Positions 35,462 through 47,658 of a stretch of 64,000 nucleotides of DNA are shown here, piece by piece (positions within the stretch are counted from its first letter, which is position 1; the number at the start of each line of letters is the position of its first letter). The position numbers and the translations under genes were made by a program. Source of the DNA: Ecdyonurus torrentis (lineage: Eukaryota; Arthropoda; Insecta; Ephemeroptera; Heptageniidae); NCBI GenBank assembly GCA_949318235.1, contig OX439134.1, positions 22,094,408 to 22,158,407 on the forward strand, given 5' to 3'. The notes beneath the pieces are model-generated. The model searched no databases. It was not told the origin of the DNA and saw only the letters and a program-made list of their open reading frames with translations.

Positions 35462-36206
35462 TTAAGGGAGTAGGGGACCGACGTCGGCCATTACTCAAAC
35501 TTTTCTCGTCACAAAAATCTGAAATTTTGCACAAAGATACTTCAGGTTGAGACAATTTCAAATATATAAAAATTTTGGGGGATCACTGTGTAAATTAATT
35601 TTATATGATTTTTTGAAATCTGAAGCCCATAAGGCCCAATGTTAATTTCCATAATTTTTTATTTTTTTCTGGACGGTCAAATCAGATGGTCAAAACCGAG
35701 CTGGTATGGCCGAGTGGTGAAGGCAGCTGACTCGCAACTCTGTACTCCTCACCGAGTATAGGTTCGAGCCACTGCTGGGTGCGTACGTGAAGTGTGAGAG
35801 CACAACACGTTGCACGATGCATGTTTACATGCATTCCATGACGACGCACAGTATTCGGGAGGTGCATGATTGATGTGATTGCACCGACCAGCCTGCCTAG
35901 ATGTTTCCACTGTTTCTCTAGGCTGTCATGGCGAATGCCGGGCTGTGTACTTAGGCCGTGGCCAGCCCGTGTGTGCTTTTCCATTAATTGGAAAGTCCTT
36001 ACCTGTCGATAAGACAATGTCTTGACTGGGACTGGGATTGGTGTAGCACGATAACACAATATGGCAAGCAAAAAAAAAAAAAAAAAAAAAAAATCATAAA
36101 ATTTTTATCACTGCTAGGTGTGACCCTTAGCTACACAATGACACCAGATATAGACCCAAAACACATCTAGTTTTTGAGATATAAGGTCGGTACCCTACTA
36201 CTTTAA
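35462..36206. mobile_element. Family H-like TTAA element split by a SINE
   Basis: TTAA at 35462-35465 and 36203-36206. Left end TTAAGGGAGTAGGGGACCGA, right end GGTCGGTACCCTACTACTTT then AA; inverted ends of about 22 bp. Left interior CTGAAATTTTGCACAAAGAT resembles Family G. Without the SINE it is about 350 bp. Confidence 0.85.
35697..36093 (+). mobile_element. tRNA-derived SINE, copy 2 (best preserved)
   Basis: Starts CGAGCTGGTATGGCCGAGTG; A-box TGGCCGAGTGGT at 35707, B-box GGTTCGAGCC at 35761-35770. The head resembles a long-variable-arm tRNA (Leu or Ser) but lacks a clean acceptor stem. It then carries the same 3' domain as the copies at 29685 and 62787 and a poly-A of about 24 at 36070-36093. 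Inserted in a TTAA element. Confidence 0.92.
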
Positions 36207-36756
36207 CAGAGAAGTAACATCCCAATGTTTTAGTCCAACCTGGATACGACCAATGAGCTAGTGCCCGAGTTTAGGAAAACGAAAAACAAAAGTCTTAATA
36301 TTTTTTTCTATAATAGCTAGAAGCTAAAAATTATTTTATTTAAAACGGCTGGTAAAAAGCTTTTTGGTACATATTTAAAAATAAAATTATGACGCAAATT
36401 AACAAAGTTAATTAATAATGGGAAATATTTGAGCGCGATTTTTGGTCTTGTTTTTACAACTGTGAAGTTCAACTCGATGTCAAAAGTTTAGTTAACATTG
36501 GATTGTAATGAAGTTTTTTTTACATAAAATACGAAACTAAACATCGTATACAAGGATGTAATTTTTTTAGCAACCTCAAAAAATTAGCAAAGTAATTTGC
36601 ACATTTCTAATTAAAAAAACTTTAGCGTTAAAATGAAGCCACAACTTTGAAATTTGGCCTCAGTGTTCACCATTAAAGTGAAAATGTTTGCTGAAAAAAT
36701 AAATTATTTTTGATCATTTGTTACAATTTTACAATTTAATTGAATACTTCAGAATA
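36207..36756. other. Unassigned stretch
   Basis: AT-rich, no open frame above 60 codons, no recognised repeat. Confidence 0.4.
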
Positions 36757-37247
36757 AATGAGAAAAGTGAAGCCGAAGTCTACACAAAGTTAACCCCTAG
36801 GCTTGAATACGTCATTTGAAAGAGAAAAAGTGGTAGATAAACTTGGCATAGGCAATTACCTGCAAAATTGACGTTTTATTTAATAAAAGAAGAAATAAAA
36901 ATTTTCAATTCCCAACCCTTTGCCGACTGTGACGTCATTTGTTTACATCCGATTTTCAATTATCTTCTAGATTTCAAACGATTCCATTGTTGAAAGGCGG
37001 CCGTTGGCCGTTAAATTTTTTGAATTTGTAGCAGTTGCATGAAATCAAGAAGACAATTGAAAATCGGATGTAAACAAATGACGTCATAGTCGGCAAAAGG
37101 TTGGGAATTGAATTTTTTTATTTCTTCTTTTATTAAATAAAACATCAATTTTCCAGGTGATTGCCTATGTTAAGTTTTTCTACTACTTTTTCTCTTTCAA
37201 GTGACGTATTCAAACCTAGGGGTTAACTTCATGTAGACTTCCTCATT
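36757..37247. mobile_element. Family O long foldback (about 490 bp)
   Basis: Outer AGTTAACCCCTAGGCTTGAA opposite TTCAAACCTAGGGGTTAACT, then TGAAAGAGAAAAAGTGGTAG, TTATTTAATAAAAGAAGAAA, GCCGACTGTGACGTCATTTG and TTTACATCCGATTTTCAATT, each mirrored on the other side. A short loop holds AGGCGGCCGTTGGCCGTTAA near 37000. Single copy. Confidence 0.9.
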
Positions 37248-37559
37248 GTCTTGCTAAATACATTGAATAGTATTGGTAGCACTCACAATACATTACGTAC
37301 AGTTTTTTGACTAAGAAAAACTGATTCCTATTAACTTATCGCTTTACAATGCAATCAGATGGAGATTTCAGATGACGCAATTATCTAAATACATGTTGTT
37401 TCCTTATGCCAATAGAAATAATTTTTTTAGTAAAAATACTACATAAAACATAGTTTAGTGACAAGAGAAATAAGTAAGTTTAAAATACAGAGACTTAATT
37501 TTAAATAAAATGTATATTATAAATTTATAAACAGTATGAATGATTTGAATAAAATTATA

Positions 37560-37887
37560 TTAAAGGCATAGACAACATGAAAACATTTGCATTTACATAA
37601 CAAAACACTTGATGGGACTTACATAAATAACATTAATTGGTCTCAAAACCCAACAGTCCCGAAGCAGTGATCAGAAAATTTCGATTTATGCAACCCGCAC
37701 AACATTTTCATACTAATTTTTGCATGTTTATGACGTCACATGAATAGTCACGCAAATTGCATACTTTACAGTTTTTTTCAAGCTCTCTTGTGGGGCCACA
37801 TTTACATTCTGGTAAAAATTATCATCAGATTTGTAGATCTCATTTCATGTTTAGAACATGTTGTTTCAATGTTTTCTATGCCTTTAA
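37560..37887 (-). mobile_element. Family B MITE, full-length copy
   Basis: TTAA at both borders. Starts TTAAAGGCATAGACAACATG, ends TTTTCTATGCCTTTAA. TGACGTCA near 37731, where 10 or so bases (ATAAA) are missing before CATGAATAGT. Confidence 0.9.
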
Positions 37888-37895
37888 TATGTATT

Positions 37896-38187
37896 TATAG
37901 ACCCCTTGCACATCCTTGCGCTTTGTCGCCATGTTTGTGGTGCCTAATGCACTGTGCAGCATAGGGGAAACATCATTTCTCCTATAATTTCTCTCATAAA
38001 AATAGTTTGTTTCAACTACGAATTTTTTCTCATATTCTTCAAACTTATCAGGAGCTAGAAATAAGGCTTTTATTTAGGTTTGAATCTTATTTTGCTATTA
38101 AAAAAAATGTCGTTTGTCCTATGCTGGCCTATGTATTCGTGACCAACAAAATGGCGGCTCTTAAATATGAGTGCAACCGGTCTATAG
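37896..38187 (+). mobile_element. Family D foldback MITE
   Basis: Ends TATAGACCCCTTGCACATCC and GAGTGCAACCGGTCTATA, giving inverted TATAGACC ends. Starts only 8 bp after a Family B copy. Complete. Confidence 0.87.
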
Positions 38188-39275
<1,088 letters not shown>

Positions 39276-39276
<1 letters not shown>

Positions 39277-39957
39277 GTATTACAATTTCAAAAAAACAAA
39301 CAAATCTTTTAATAACAGTTACATTTCCAGTTAGATGCTCGCTCCAAATATCAATATTCCACCGATCAGTTTAATTTAAATATTCGCTACTGCTAATCAT
39401 AACAATAATAATAACAAATAATTACAAAAACTGCTTTTTAATAACAAAAAGTACAAACAAGTTGCGTTCTTTTCGTTTTTAATAATAAAAACTCTCTCCC
39501 TCTCAACTCTTTGTTAAAAACAATATAAATCTAAAAATAATGAACTCATATTTACAAAATAAAAATTAATTTGTTTTTATTTGGCTTCATTTGGACGTAA
39601 ATAACTTTTGAACAAATGTTTTGTTTTTTCCAACTCTACTGATAATTGACAATAAAATTAAAATAAAAGTTTTTAATTCCAATATTTATTATTTGTAAAA
39701 AGCTTTGTAAATTTAATAAATACAAATTAATATTATAAAATATTAATTAATAAATATTTATGCTATTGTTTGTTATTTAAAAACTTGTTTTATAAATAAG
39801 CTCAATTAATTTAATAATTAAAATGAAATAAATAATATAAATAAATTATTAATTATATAATTTTTAAATTATTATAATAATCAAAATAATAACTTCAGTG
39901 CGGTTTAACAATGGCTAATTCATTTATTTTATTTTTTCACTTATACTGTAATACACT
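39276..39957. other. Very AT-rich spacer
   Basis: Near 39690-39900 the text is almost only A and T (AATTAATAAATATTTATGCT style). No gene or element recognised. Confidence 0.45.
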
Positions 39958-40265
39958 TTAAAGGCGTAGAACACCTTGAACAAAAAAAAGTTGTGTAATA
40001 TCCTAACAAACCTGAAAATCAACGTTGATTATGCCGGAATCATTCGTTTCTAATTTATTTTCCATTCAATAAATGCCACTGGCGGTCACTGACGTCACAG
40101 CTTGCCCAGTTTACGCGCGCCTAAACAAGCGAGCTGTGACGTCAGTGACCGCCAGCTGCATTTTGGAGATTGGAAAATAAATTGGAAATCAATGACTTCA
40201 GCAAAATCAACGTTGATTTTCAGGTCTTTTAGAACTTTTTTGTTCAAGGTGTTCTACGCCTTTAA
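39958..40265. mobile_element. Family F foldback MITE, complete
   Basis: TTAA at 39958-39961 and 40262-40265; ends TTAAAGGCGTAGAACACCTT and AAGGTGTTCTACGCCTTTAA are perfect inverses. Arms of about 130 bp include CTGAAAATCAACGTTGAT and GGCGGTCACTGACGTCACAG opposite CTGTGACGTCAGTGACCGCC. Loop TTTACGCGCGCCTAAACAAG. Confidence 0.93.
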
Positions 40266-40370
40266 TACTTGAAGAATAATATTATATTAGTATATTATAG
40301 TATATCATAACTATAGCTATATAATATACATATTATTATAATTATAGAGTATAATTTATACCAAACACAT

Positions 40371-40682
40371 GGGTGAATGCACATGACGTCATATTTAATG
40401 CGCTTGGATGCCATATACTGAAGTATTGAATAATATTGCTCAGCATAGGACAAACTTCGTTTTTTCTTTCTATTTTCTTTGGGAAATCAGTTAATGTTTT
40501 TATTATTATTATTTATCTCACATACTTGAGATACTAATTCAACATAACAACAGCATCAATGCTCTCAAAAATATTGCTTAATATTTTTAAACTGTAAAAA
40601 AAATGAGTTATTTTCCTATACTGGCCAATGTATTGAGTGATCCAACATGGCGTCAACTTTAACATAAATGTAAGCACCCTTA
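40371..40682 (+). mobile_element. Family E MITE, first subtype
   Basis: Starts GGGTGAATGCACATGACGTC and ends ATGTAAGCACCCTTATA. The CATATACTGAAGTATTGAAT block differs from CATACTGGAGTAGTGAAT elsewhere. Confidence 0.85.
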
Positions 40683-40701
40683 TATTCGATGTTTAATAGT
40701 A

Positions 40702-40860
40702 CCTCAGGTAAGAAAGAACATGTGAAAGGTTTTCTGTACCGAAGTTGTATGGAATGAAATAATTTATCTGCTTTAGTTAAATTAAATAATCACAATCCAA
40801 TTAATAATAAAAAAAAGTTCAATATTTGGAAATGACGATGTGTTTATTCATATAACTAAA
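40702..40860 (+). pseudogene. Degraded LINE reverse-transcriptase C-terminal fragment (tentative)
   Basis: One frame reads CERFSVPKLYG, and the +1 frame takes over at the same point with VWNEIIYLL, so a single-base slip would give the usual PKLWN-type motif near the end of non-LTR reverse transcriptases. Stops follow. No upstream domain is visible. Confidence 0.4.
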
Positions 40861-41210
40861 TAGGCATAAATATTTATTATTATTTTAATTTTTTATTTTG
40901 TGGTTAAATGTTAATTACATTCCAATTAGTTATTTTTGTTTTTTAAAATATAATTATAATTATATTGTTTATCTCATATTTGCAATAACAGTCACGTTTT
41001 ATATCAATGTGTTTTGTGTGTGTTTTTTCATTACTATTTATAAATTATAATGTGTATTAAGAGTCTAAAAATAAAAATAATGAACATTAAAACAAAACAT
41101 AATATATAATTTATATAAAAAATAATAACTAAATAAATAAATAACTCAATAAATAAATAAATAAATATTTAAAACAATAAAATAAATAAATAAATAAGCA
41201 ATTCGATGTA

Positions 41211-41598
41211 TTAAATCCCTTGTCAACTTACCTTTTTATCATTTAAAATACTAGATTGATAATTACCATACCTTATTATCCATGAATTAGACACTAACAC
41301 GTTGATTTTGTATTTACTTTTTATTTTAACGGTTATTTCACGCATCTGACGTCACAATATACCGATGAGGACGTGATAGGGGTAAAGAACTTGAGGAAGG
41401 GGAATAAATATATCACGTGACCAGAGTGGTGACTGTGATTGGCGGCGGTACATTGTGACGTCAGATGCGTGAAATAACAGTCAAAATGAAAATAAATACA
41501 AAATTAACGTGATGGTGTCTATTTTATGGATAATAAGGTATGGTAATTATCAATCTAATATTCTAAATGATAAAAAAGTAAGTTGACAAAGCCTTTAA
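41211..41598. mobile_element. Family W foldback MITE with TTAA ends
   Basis: TTAA at 41211 (TTAAATCCCTTGTCAACTTA; 41211-41214) and at 41595-41598 (AGTTGACAAAGCCTTTAA). Arms of about 155 bp share TTGATAATTACCATACCTTA, TTATTTCACGCATCTGACGT and CACAATRTACC. Right-end reading TTAAAGGCTTTGTCAACTTA links it to the TTAAAGG families. Single copy. Confidence 0.87.
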
Positions 41599-41898
41599 TA
41601 TTACTATGATTACAGTTGCAACTAACGCGGGTTAATAGCAGCTTTTTTTTTTCTTTTTCTTTTTCACATTTTCTACAACTTTTTTTTTTCTCCAATAAAA
41701 AAATGCGGGTACAAGTTACCATTGTGTGATAAATTTGAAATAGCGCGTACGCCTTTTCTATGTATGTAAAAATCTAACGAGAGTTGAGATAATTAGTTTT
41801 TATGTGACATCAAAGCACGAGTCATAAAGTTGTGAGAAATCATTGATCTTTATATTTTTATTATGCAGATAACTATGTTTGCTCTGCACTGCTTTAGC
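41599..41898. other. Unassigned stretch
   Basis: T-rich (41645-41690) then unique-looking sequence; nothing recognised. Confidence 0.4.
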
Positions 41899-42206
41899 TA
41901 TAAGGTGTGTGCGCATGCCGTCATATTTATTGCGCTTGGAGGCCATACTGGAGTAGTGCATAACATTGCTCAGCATAAGACAAACTTAATTTAAGGCTAA
42001 TTTCTTTGGGAAATTGGTAAATTTTTTGTTATTGTTATTTTTCTTACATACTTGAGATACTAATTCAACATATTTACAGCATCAATGCTCTCAAAAATTT
42101 TGCAAAGTGGTTTTAAACTGGCAAAATGTGTTATTTTCCTATGCCACCCATGTTATTGAGTTATCCAACATGGCGTTGACTATAACATGAATGCATGGAC
42201 CCTATA
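41899..42206 (+). mobile_element. Family E MITE, first subtype, abutting a second E copy
   Basis: Starts TATAAGGTGTGTGCGCATGC and ends ATGCATGGACCCTATAAGG. CRE-like TGACGTCA is mutated here to TGCCGTCA. Its right TATA is shared with the next copy. Confidence 0.87.
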
Positions 42207-42520
42207 AGGTGTGTGTACATGTCGTCATTCTGAATGTTTTTCGATGCTCTTTTTGAGTAATGAATAACATTGCTCAGCATAGGACAAACGTAGTTTTTGA
42301 CTAATTTTCTTTGGAAAATTAGCAATTTTTTTTTTAGGTTATTATTATTTTTCTTTCATACTTGAAAAAAAATTAAATTTGTTAACAACATCAATGCTCT
42401 CAAAAATATTGCCAAGTATTTTAAAACTGCTGACAAAATGTGTCATTTTCCTATACTGGCCCAATGTTATTTAGTACTTACTTATGACGTTAACTTTAAC
42501 ATGAATGTAACCACTCTAAT
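42204..42520 (+). mobile_element. Family E MITE, second subtype
   Basis: Starts TATAAGGTGTGTGTACATGT, ends ATGAATGTAACCACTCTA. TGACGTCA is changed to TGTCGTCA. Confidence 0.85.
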
Positions 42521-42608
42521 TGTAACTCTATTTTACCTGTTTTACCTACAGTAAAATATCTCAAAGTAATAATAAATACGTAAACAGCAAACATTGCTGT
42601 GATAAATC

Positions 42609-42760
42609 TCTTTTTTTTTTTTTTTTTTTTTTTTTAAGGTTGAAGTTTAGAGCTGACAACCCGTCTGGCTCACTCTTACACCTAACCCCAGCAGAAAATA
42701 ATAATTAAACTTTTGAGTCAATGTACTTTTCGTAGTAAAACATAATGAGATAAAAATTAA
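42609..42760 (-). mobile_element. Polyadenylated retroinsertion, minus strand (tentative)
   Basis: On the minus strand a GC-richer segment (GAGTGAGCCAGACGGGTTGT, CAGCTCTAAACTTCAACCTT) runs straight into a poly-A of about 25 (plus-strand T run 42610-42634). No coding motif seen; the 5' limit is unknown. Confidence 0.45.
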
Positions 42761-42935
42761 AGCATGGGAACATATAATATATTAATATACATTATATAAA
42801 AGTAGATGGTAAATTAAGAAAGAAAAAAAAAACTAAAAAATTATGCAAAACAAAACAAAAAAAAAAAAAAAAAAAAAGTTTGTACAATAATAGTTTATAT
42901 AATTACTACAAATAAAAAAACTGCATGTGAGAACA

Positions 42936-43301
42936 TTAAGGGTTGTATTCAGATGGCTTGCAATTAAAAATCTAAGTAGAAAACTTGCAAACTTTATGAT
43001 GACATTTGAAAGTTAACAATAACAGCTACCTATGATAACATTTTCAGAACCCATCAGATAAGAGAAAAAATAATTATTGAAATTAACATAGGCTTTTATG
43101 GGACTATAACTTAAAAAAAAAAAATACTAATATTTAAAAAAAATCAAAATTTAAAATCTAACAAGGTGACCCCCAATTTTTTTTTTATATTTTTAAAAAT
43201 ACTTTATCATAATGTATCACTGTACAAAATTTCAAATTTCAGATTTTTCTTTTTTTACAACTTTTTAGTCAAATCTCGCAATAGTTGATTTCCCACTTTA
43301 A
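42936..43301 (-). mobile_element. Family G MITE, full-length copy
   Basis: The only complete minus-oriented G copy. TTAA at 42936-42939 and 43298-43301; starts TTAAGGGTTGTATTCAGATG and ends ATAGTTGATTTCCCACTTTA then A. Poly-A expansions lie near 43112-43126. Confidence 0.9.
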
Positions 43302-43669
43302 ACAATAGCAATATTTGTTGACATCTCTTCTCTAACAGTGTACGCCCCATATGTGAGATATCAGAGTAGTCATATGTTTTTACAGTGTACCTCTTAAATA
43401 ATTATAAGCTTAAAAAAAAACTCCATTACGCTAAAAGCTTTAATAATTTAATTAGTGTGTCAAATTTGACACAAGTTTTCTTTTTAGATTGACTGCAATG
43501 CAAATGTGCGAACTTCGAGTTCAAAGTTTTAGAACTTGACTTTCACATTTGATACTTACATTAATGAAGAGATAATCACAGGCTAAATTGTCCGCACTTT
43601 GATTTTAATGTAAATTAGGGGAGAAGATCTCCCAGCTACACGTGTTTGTCAGTTATTTCTGTGTATACA
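43302..43669. other. Unassigned stretch
   Basis: No element recognised. A GTTCAAAGTTTTAGAACTTG near-palindrome occurs at 43520-43540. Confidence 0.4.
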
Positions 43670-43820
43670 TAAGTGAAAAGTTTGTGTACGGTCCTAGCTT
43701 GCTGGTGCCAAAACTTCTGTACCCAGTGAGTGAGGTCACAAGTATTTAAATAAGGAAGAATTAACACAATTTTACATGTTTTAAGATATTAAAATCTACT
43801 ACATGGAAACAAATTATTAC

Positions 43821-44159
43821 TTAAAGCCATAGACCACATAAAACCACATGTGCTTTTTAATGAATAAACACGAAATAGGATCTTCAAAACTGTTGATAAT
43901 TTTTACCAGAATGTTAATGTAGCGCAACGAGAGAGCGTGAAAATACTGTAAAATATGCAATTTAAGTAACTATTCATGTTTATGACGTCAGAAACATGCA
44001 AAAATTAGTATGAAAATGTTGTGCGGGTTGAATTGAATTTTATGGTCACTGCTACGGAGCTACAGTTGGGTTTTGAAACAAACTAAAGTTATTTATGTAA
44101 GTCCCATCAAGTGTTTTGTGATGTAAATGCTTATGTTTCCTTCTGGTCTATTCCTTTAA
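43821..44159 (+). mobile_element. Family A MITE, full-length copy
   Basis: TTAA at both borders. GCGGGTTGAATTGAATTTTATG shows loss of the CATAA of GTTGCATAAATTGAA. Confidence 0.92.
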
Positions 44160-44213
44160 CACATTTTTACGTTTTAAGATATTAAAATCTACTACATGGA
44201 AAAAAATTCATAC

Positions 44214-44436
44214 TTAAAGGCATAGACAACATGAAAACATAAGCATTTATATAACAAAACACTTGATGGGACTTACATAAATAACATTAATTGGTCTCAA
44301 AACCCAACAGTAGCTCCGTAGCAGTGATCTTTGCAATTTTTGATTTATGCAACCCGCACAACAACTAATTTTAGCATGTTTCTGACGTCATGAACATGAA
44401 TTTTTACGCAATTTGCATACTTAACAGTTTTTTTAC
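44214..44436 (-). mobile_element. Family B MITE, truncated
   Basis: Starts TTAAAGGCATAGACAACATG and stops at CTTAACAGTTTTTTTACG, about 110 bp before the expected right end. Confidence 0.85.
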
Positions 44437-44891
44437 GATAAAAAAAAGCCTCTCTTTAATTAATTTTTTCTTTTTTTTTTACTTTACTGTATACTATATT
44501 ACTGACAAGTCAGGTCAGAAATATTTAAATGAGGTATACAAAACTTACTTTTACGTGTTTTAAGACAGTAATTACGTGTTAAAGGCAATTTTTACTAATT
44601 TAAATTTAATAATTTTACATTGAAAAAGTCTCAACTATTTTTTTTCACAGAATATCATATTTTTTTGAAGTGAGATTTAAAAATATTTAAATGAGGAATA
44701 TTTTACGCATTTTAAGACATTAAAATTTACTGTTTTTACATTGTAGAAGCCTCTTAGTGTGTTTGTGAGAAAACAACAGAAATATTTAAATAAGGAATAA
44801 TAGACACACTTTTACGTGTTTTAAGACAGTAAAATCCACTAACTTTTTTAATTAGCTTTGAGGAATTTGGTAATTACTTAGCACTTTAAAT

Positions 44892-45018
<127 letters not shown>

Positions 45019-45087
45019 TCTGAAATTGTAATCAAAGGTAGTTGTTATTACTGACTTCCAAAAGTACGTACAGTATAGTCTTCTATA

Positions 45088-45376
45088 CACTCTAAAAAAT
45101 GGTGCATTACTTTAGTTACGAATCCTAACTTATTTAAGATGATCACTTTAAAGTTATTATGAGTAGTAAAAATAATGCATTTTAGTTAGTTATTAGAATA
45201 GCTATTTTAACTTTAAATATCTTTTAAAAACATTAAAAAAAATTAAAACAACTAAAATTAGACATTTTTAATAATTTGCTAAAATGCATTATTTTAGCTA
45301 CTCATAATAATTTAAAAGTGATTATCTTAAATAAGTTAGTATTCGTAACTAAAGTGATGCACCATTTTTTAGAGTG
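45088..45376. mobile_element. Family C palindromic MITE with intact TA flanks
   Basis: CACTCTAAAAAATGGTGCAT to its complement ending AGAGTG, with TA at 45086-45087 and 45377-45378. One of two copies with both TA flanks, supporting a Tc1/mariner-type TA target. Confidence 0.92.
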
Positions 45377-45499
45377 TACAGTTATTTCTTGTAATAAAAA
45401 TTATATTAAATATGAACAAAAAAAATTGCATAGTTACATTTCTACAGTATTAATTTTTAAAAACATAATAAGGAAATAGGAAAATAAAATATAGGGTTA

Positions 45500-45690
45500 T
45501 TTTATCACATATTCTAGCACAGGAAATTGTCTTGAATCGATTGATACGTGAATTTCTCACTTTTGAGTTCATTAAATATTTTTAATTAATTGTTGAAAAT
45601 CCAACAATGTTGTCAACTTATGCACAGGAAGAAGCTACCAACCGTGAAATTATTTCGCGACATTAAAATTTTAATTAAGAAACGAGATAT
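45500..45690. mobile_element. Family N-like fragment
   Basis: TTGAATCGATTGATACGTGA and TTCTCACTTTTGAGTTCATT match one arm of Family N; the right arm is lost or degraded. Confidence 0.5.
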
Positions 45691-45826
45691 AAGATTTTAT
45701 TACGTTCTAGAGTAGAACAAGTCAAACAACACAAATACATCAACAAATACAATACTAGCATGAAGTTATTAATGTGTTCATTATACACTGATAAGGAAGA
45801 TTTACAAAAATTTAGCCTATTTATAC

Positions 45827-46136
45827 TTAAAGGCGTAGAACACTTTGAACAAAAAAGTTGTGTAATATCCTAACAGGAAAATCAAGGTTGATTTGGTCGA
45901 AGTCATTGATTTCTAATTTATTTTACATTCCAAAATGCCACTGGCGGTCACTGACGTCACAGTTTGCTCTTTTATGCACGCGTAAACCGGGCGAGCTGTG
46001 ACGTCAGTGACCATCAGTGGCATTTTGTGAATGGAAAATAAATTAGAAATCAATGACTCTGGCCAAATTAACGTTGATTTTCAGGTTTGTTAGGATATTG
46101 CACAACTTTTTTGTTCAAGGTGTTCTATACCTTTAA
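45827..46136. mobile_element. Family F foldback MITE, complete
   Basis: TTAA at 45827-45830 and 46133-46136. CGGTCACTGACGTCACAG and CTGTGACGTCAGTGACC are placed as in the 39958 copy. Ends TTAAAGGCGTAGAACACTTT and AAGGTGTTCTATACCTTTAA have diverged slightly. Confidence 0.92.
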
Positions 46137-46287
46137 CATTATTACATGCAAGAAAATCAGAAACACTATAAAACAAATTGTCAAGTAGATATATTTGAAC
46201 CATTTTCTTAAAACAGACATAAGAGTCACAAACACAATACTTAAAGAGCCCCTGTCCTCAAAAACAAATTTCCTCTCAATGATAAAT

Positions 46288-46533
46288 CTTGAGATAGGAC
46301 TATTGTAAATATACATTATGTTGTGCCTTAACCCTTCAGAACAAACTAGGGAGAAAACTTGTAAGGTAGGCAACCCTGCGCTACAATTTGTATTGTAGAC
46401 CTGGAATTGACGACGTCATGAATTCCTAAAGTTGCCTACTTTACAGTTTTCCAACCACAGTTTGTGTAGCTGCAGAAGGGTTGAAGGATATAATATGTGT
46501 ATGAATGATAGTCCCATCTCATGAGTTTTACGT
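46288..46533. mobile_element. Family CC foldback
   Basis: Left TTGAGATAGGACTATTGTAA, AACCCTTCAGAACAAACTAG and GTAAGGTAGGCAAC face GTTGCCTACTTTACAGTTTT, CAGTTTGTGTAGCTGCAGAA and GATAGTCCCATCTCATG on the right. Loop near 46400. A TGAC-GACGTCATG site is in the loop. Confidence 0.75.
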
Positions 46534-46544
46534 TTTTCATTTAA

Positions 46545-46645
46545 TTTTTGATGCCAGAAACCCTTTAATAAACTGAAAAAAAAAAAGAAATTTTTATATG
46601 TATTGGTTCAAGACAATGACCTCTTTTAGAATATCAAGACCTCTA
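46545..46645. mobile_element. Family N right-arm fragment
   Basis: AAGAAATTTTTATATGTATT, GGTTCAAGACAATGACCTCT and TTTAGAATATCA match the right arm of the 27650 copy. Confidence 0.5.
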
Positions 46646-46671
46646 AATTGTTTACGTCTTTCACATTGTGC

Positions 46672-47626
46672 AATGCTTGCACATCCTTGCGCTTTGTCGC
46701 CATGTTTGTGGTGTCAATTGCATTGTCCAGCATAGGGGAAACATTATTTCTCTTAATTTGTAACATAAAAAGTGTTTATTTCAAGTGAACGAATTTTTCT
46801 CATATTCTTCAAACTTATTAGGAGGTAGAAATAAGGTTTTGATTGAGGTTTGAAAATTCTTTTGCTATTAAAAAATAAAAATGACGTATTTCCCAGGGTC
46901 GGATTGGGACGAAAAGGCGCACTCCGCGATACACCCATAGGGGTGCTAACACCTAGATGGGGGGTCAGGGGGGCGTAGCCCCCCTGAAGGGGGTCAAGGG
47001 GGCGAAGCCCCTTGCGGGGGGTTAAGGGGGGCAGAGCCCCCTTACCGCCGGAGGCGAAATTTTTTGGCAATCTTGTTTTTTTGACTGTATTTTTTAATTA
47101 AAATTTGGTAGTAAAATATGTAGTAACATGTCTTTTTATTTTTATTGAGCAGGTCTGAAAAAAAAGGGGGTTAACAGACATGAATAGGGTGAATGGTACA
47201 TCATATACATAAATGTTATAGTACTTATTTGATTAAAAATTTGCTAAGCAGTTTGGACGCCCCTGCATTTCTCTACTTGAGAGTGTAGATTTAATTTCTA
47301 TCTTTGTTTTTACACTTCCATTTTTTTTTTTTTTTTTTTTGCGATTAATTTATCTCCTTTGAGATATTTAAATCTGTTTTGTACATCTGCGCAAAATGGC
47401 ACAGCTTTGCAAATTGCAACAGCTCAAGTTCTTAGTTTTTTTTAAGGTACTACTTAGAGTAGGAGTGTATTTTTTTTTAAATTAAGTTCAGGCTGATGTA
47501 CCCAAAATAGAAATCCAAAACATTCTATCTCAAAAACTTTCGTCACAACAGAGCGTCAAAGTTCGTAAAATGCCCCACCCCCTATGCTAATGAATGTATA
47601 TTTGAACCCCGCTTTAACGCTTTTGA

Positions 47627-47658
<32 letters not shown>

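Larger units (their letters stand above)
43730..44860. repeat. Degraded tandem repeat hosting two TTAA MITEs
   Basis: A module with AAATATTTAAATRAGGAA, ACACAMTTTTACGTGTTTTA and AGAYATTAAAATCTACT recurs at about 43745, 44160 (part), 44522, 44690 and 44788. Family A (43821-44159) and Family B (44214-44436) sit between modules. Unit length seems near 100-170 bp and is uneven. Confidence 0.6.

Noticed and set aside
35697..35775. A functional tRNA gene
   Set aside because: A- and B-boxes are present but there is no matching acceptor stem, and the unit continues into a SINE body with a poly-A tail.
45276..45479. 67-codon frame
   Set aside because: It begins inside a Family C MITE and runs into AT-rich spacer; typical chance frame.
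46753..47070. 105-codon minus frame rich in Pro/Gly/Leu
   Set aside because: It crosses the end of the CAGGG-ended element and its GGGGGC hairpins; composition is that of the repeat.
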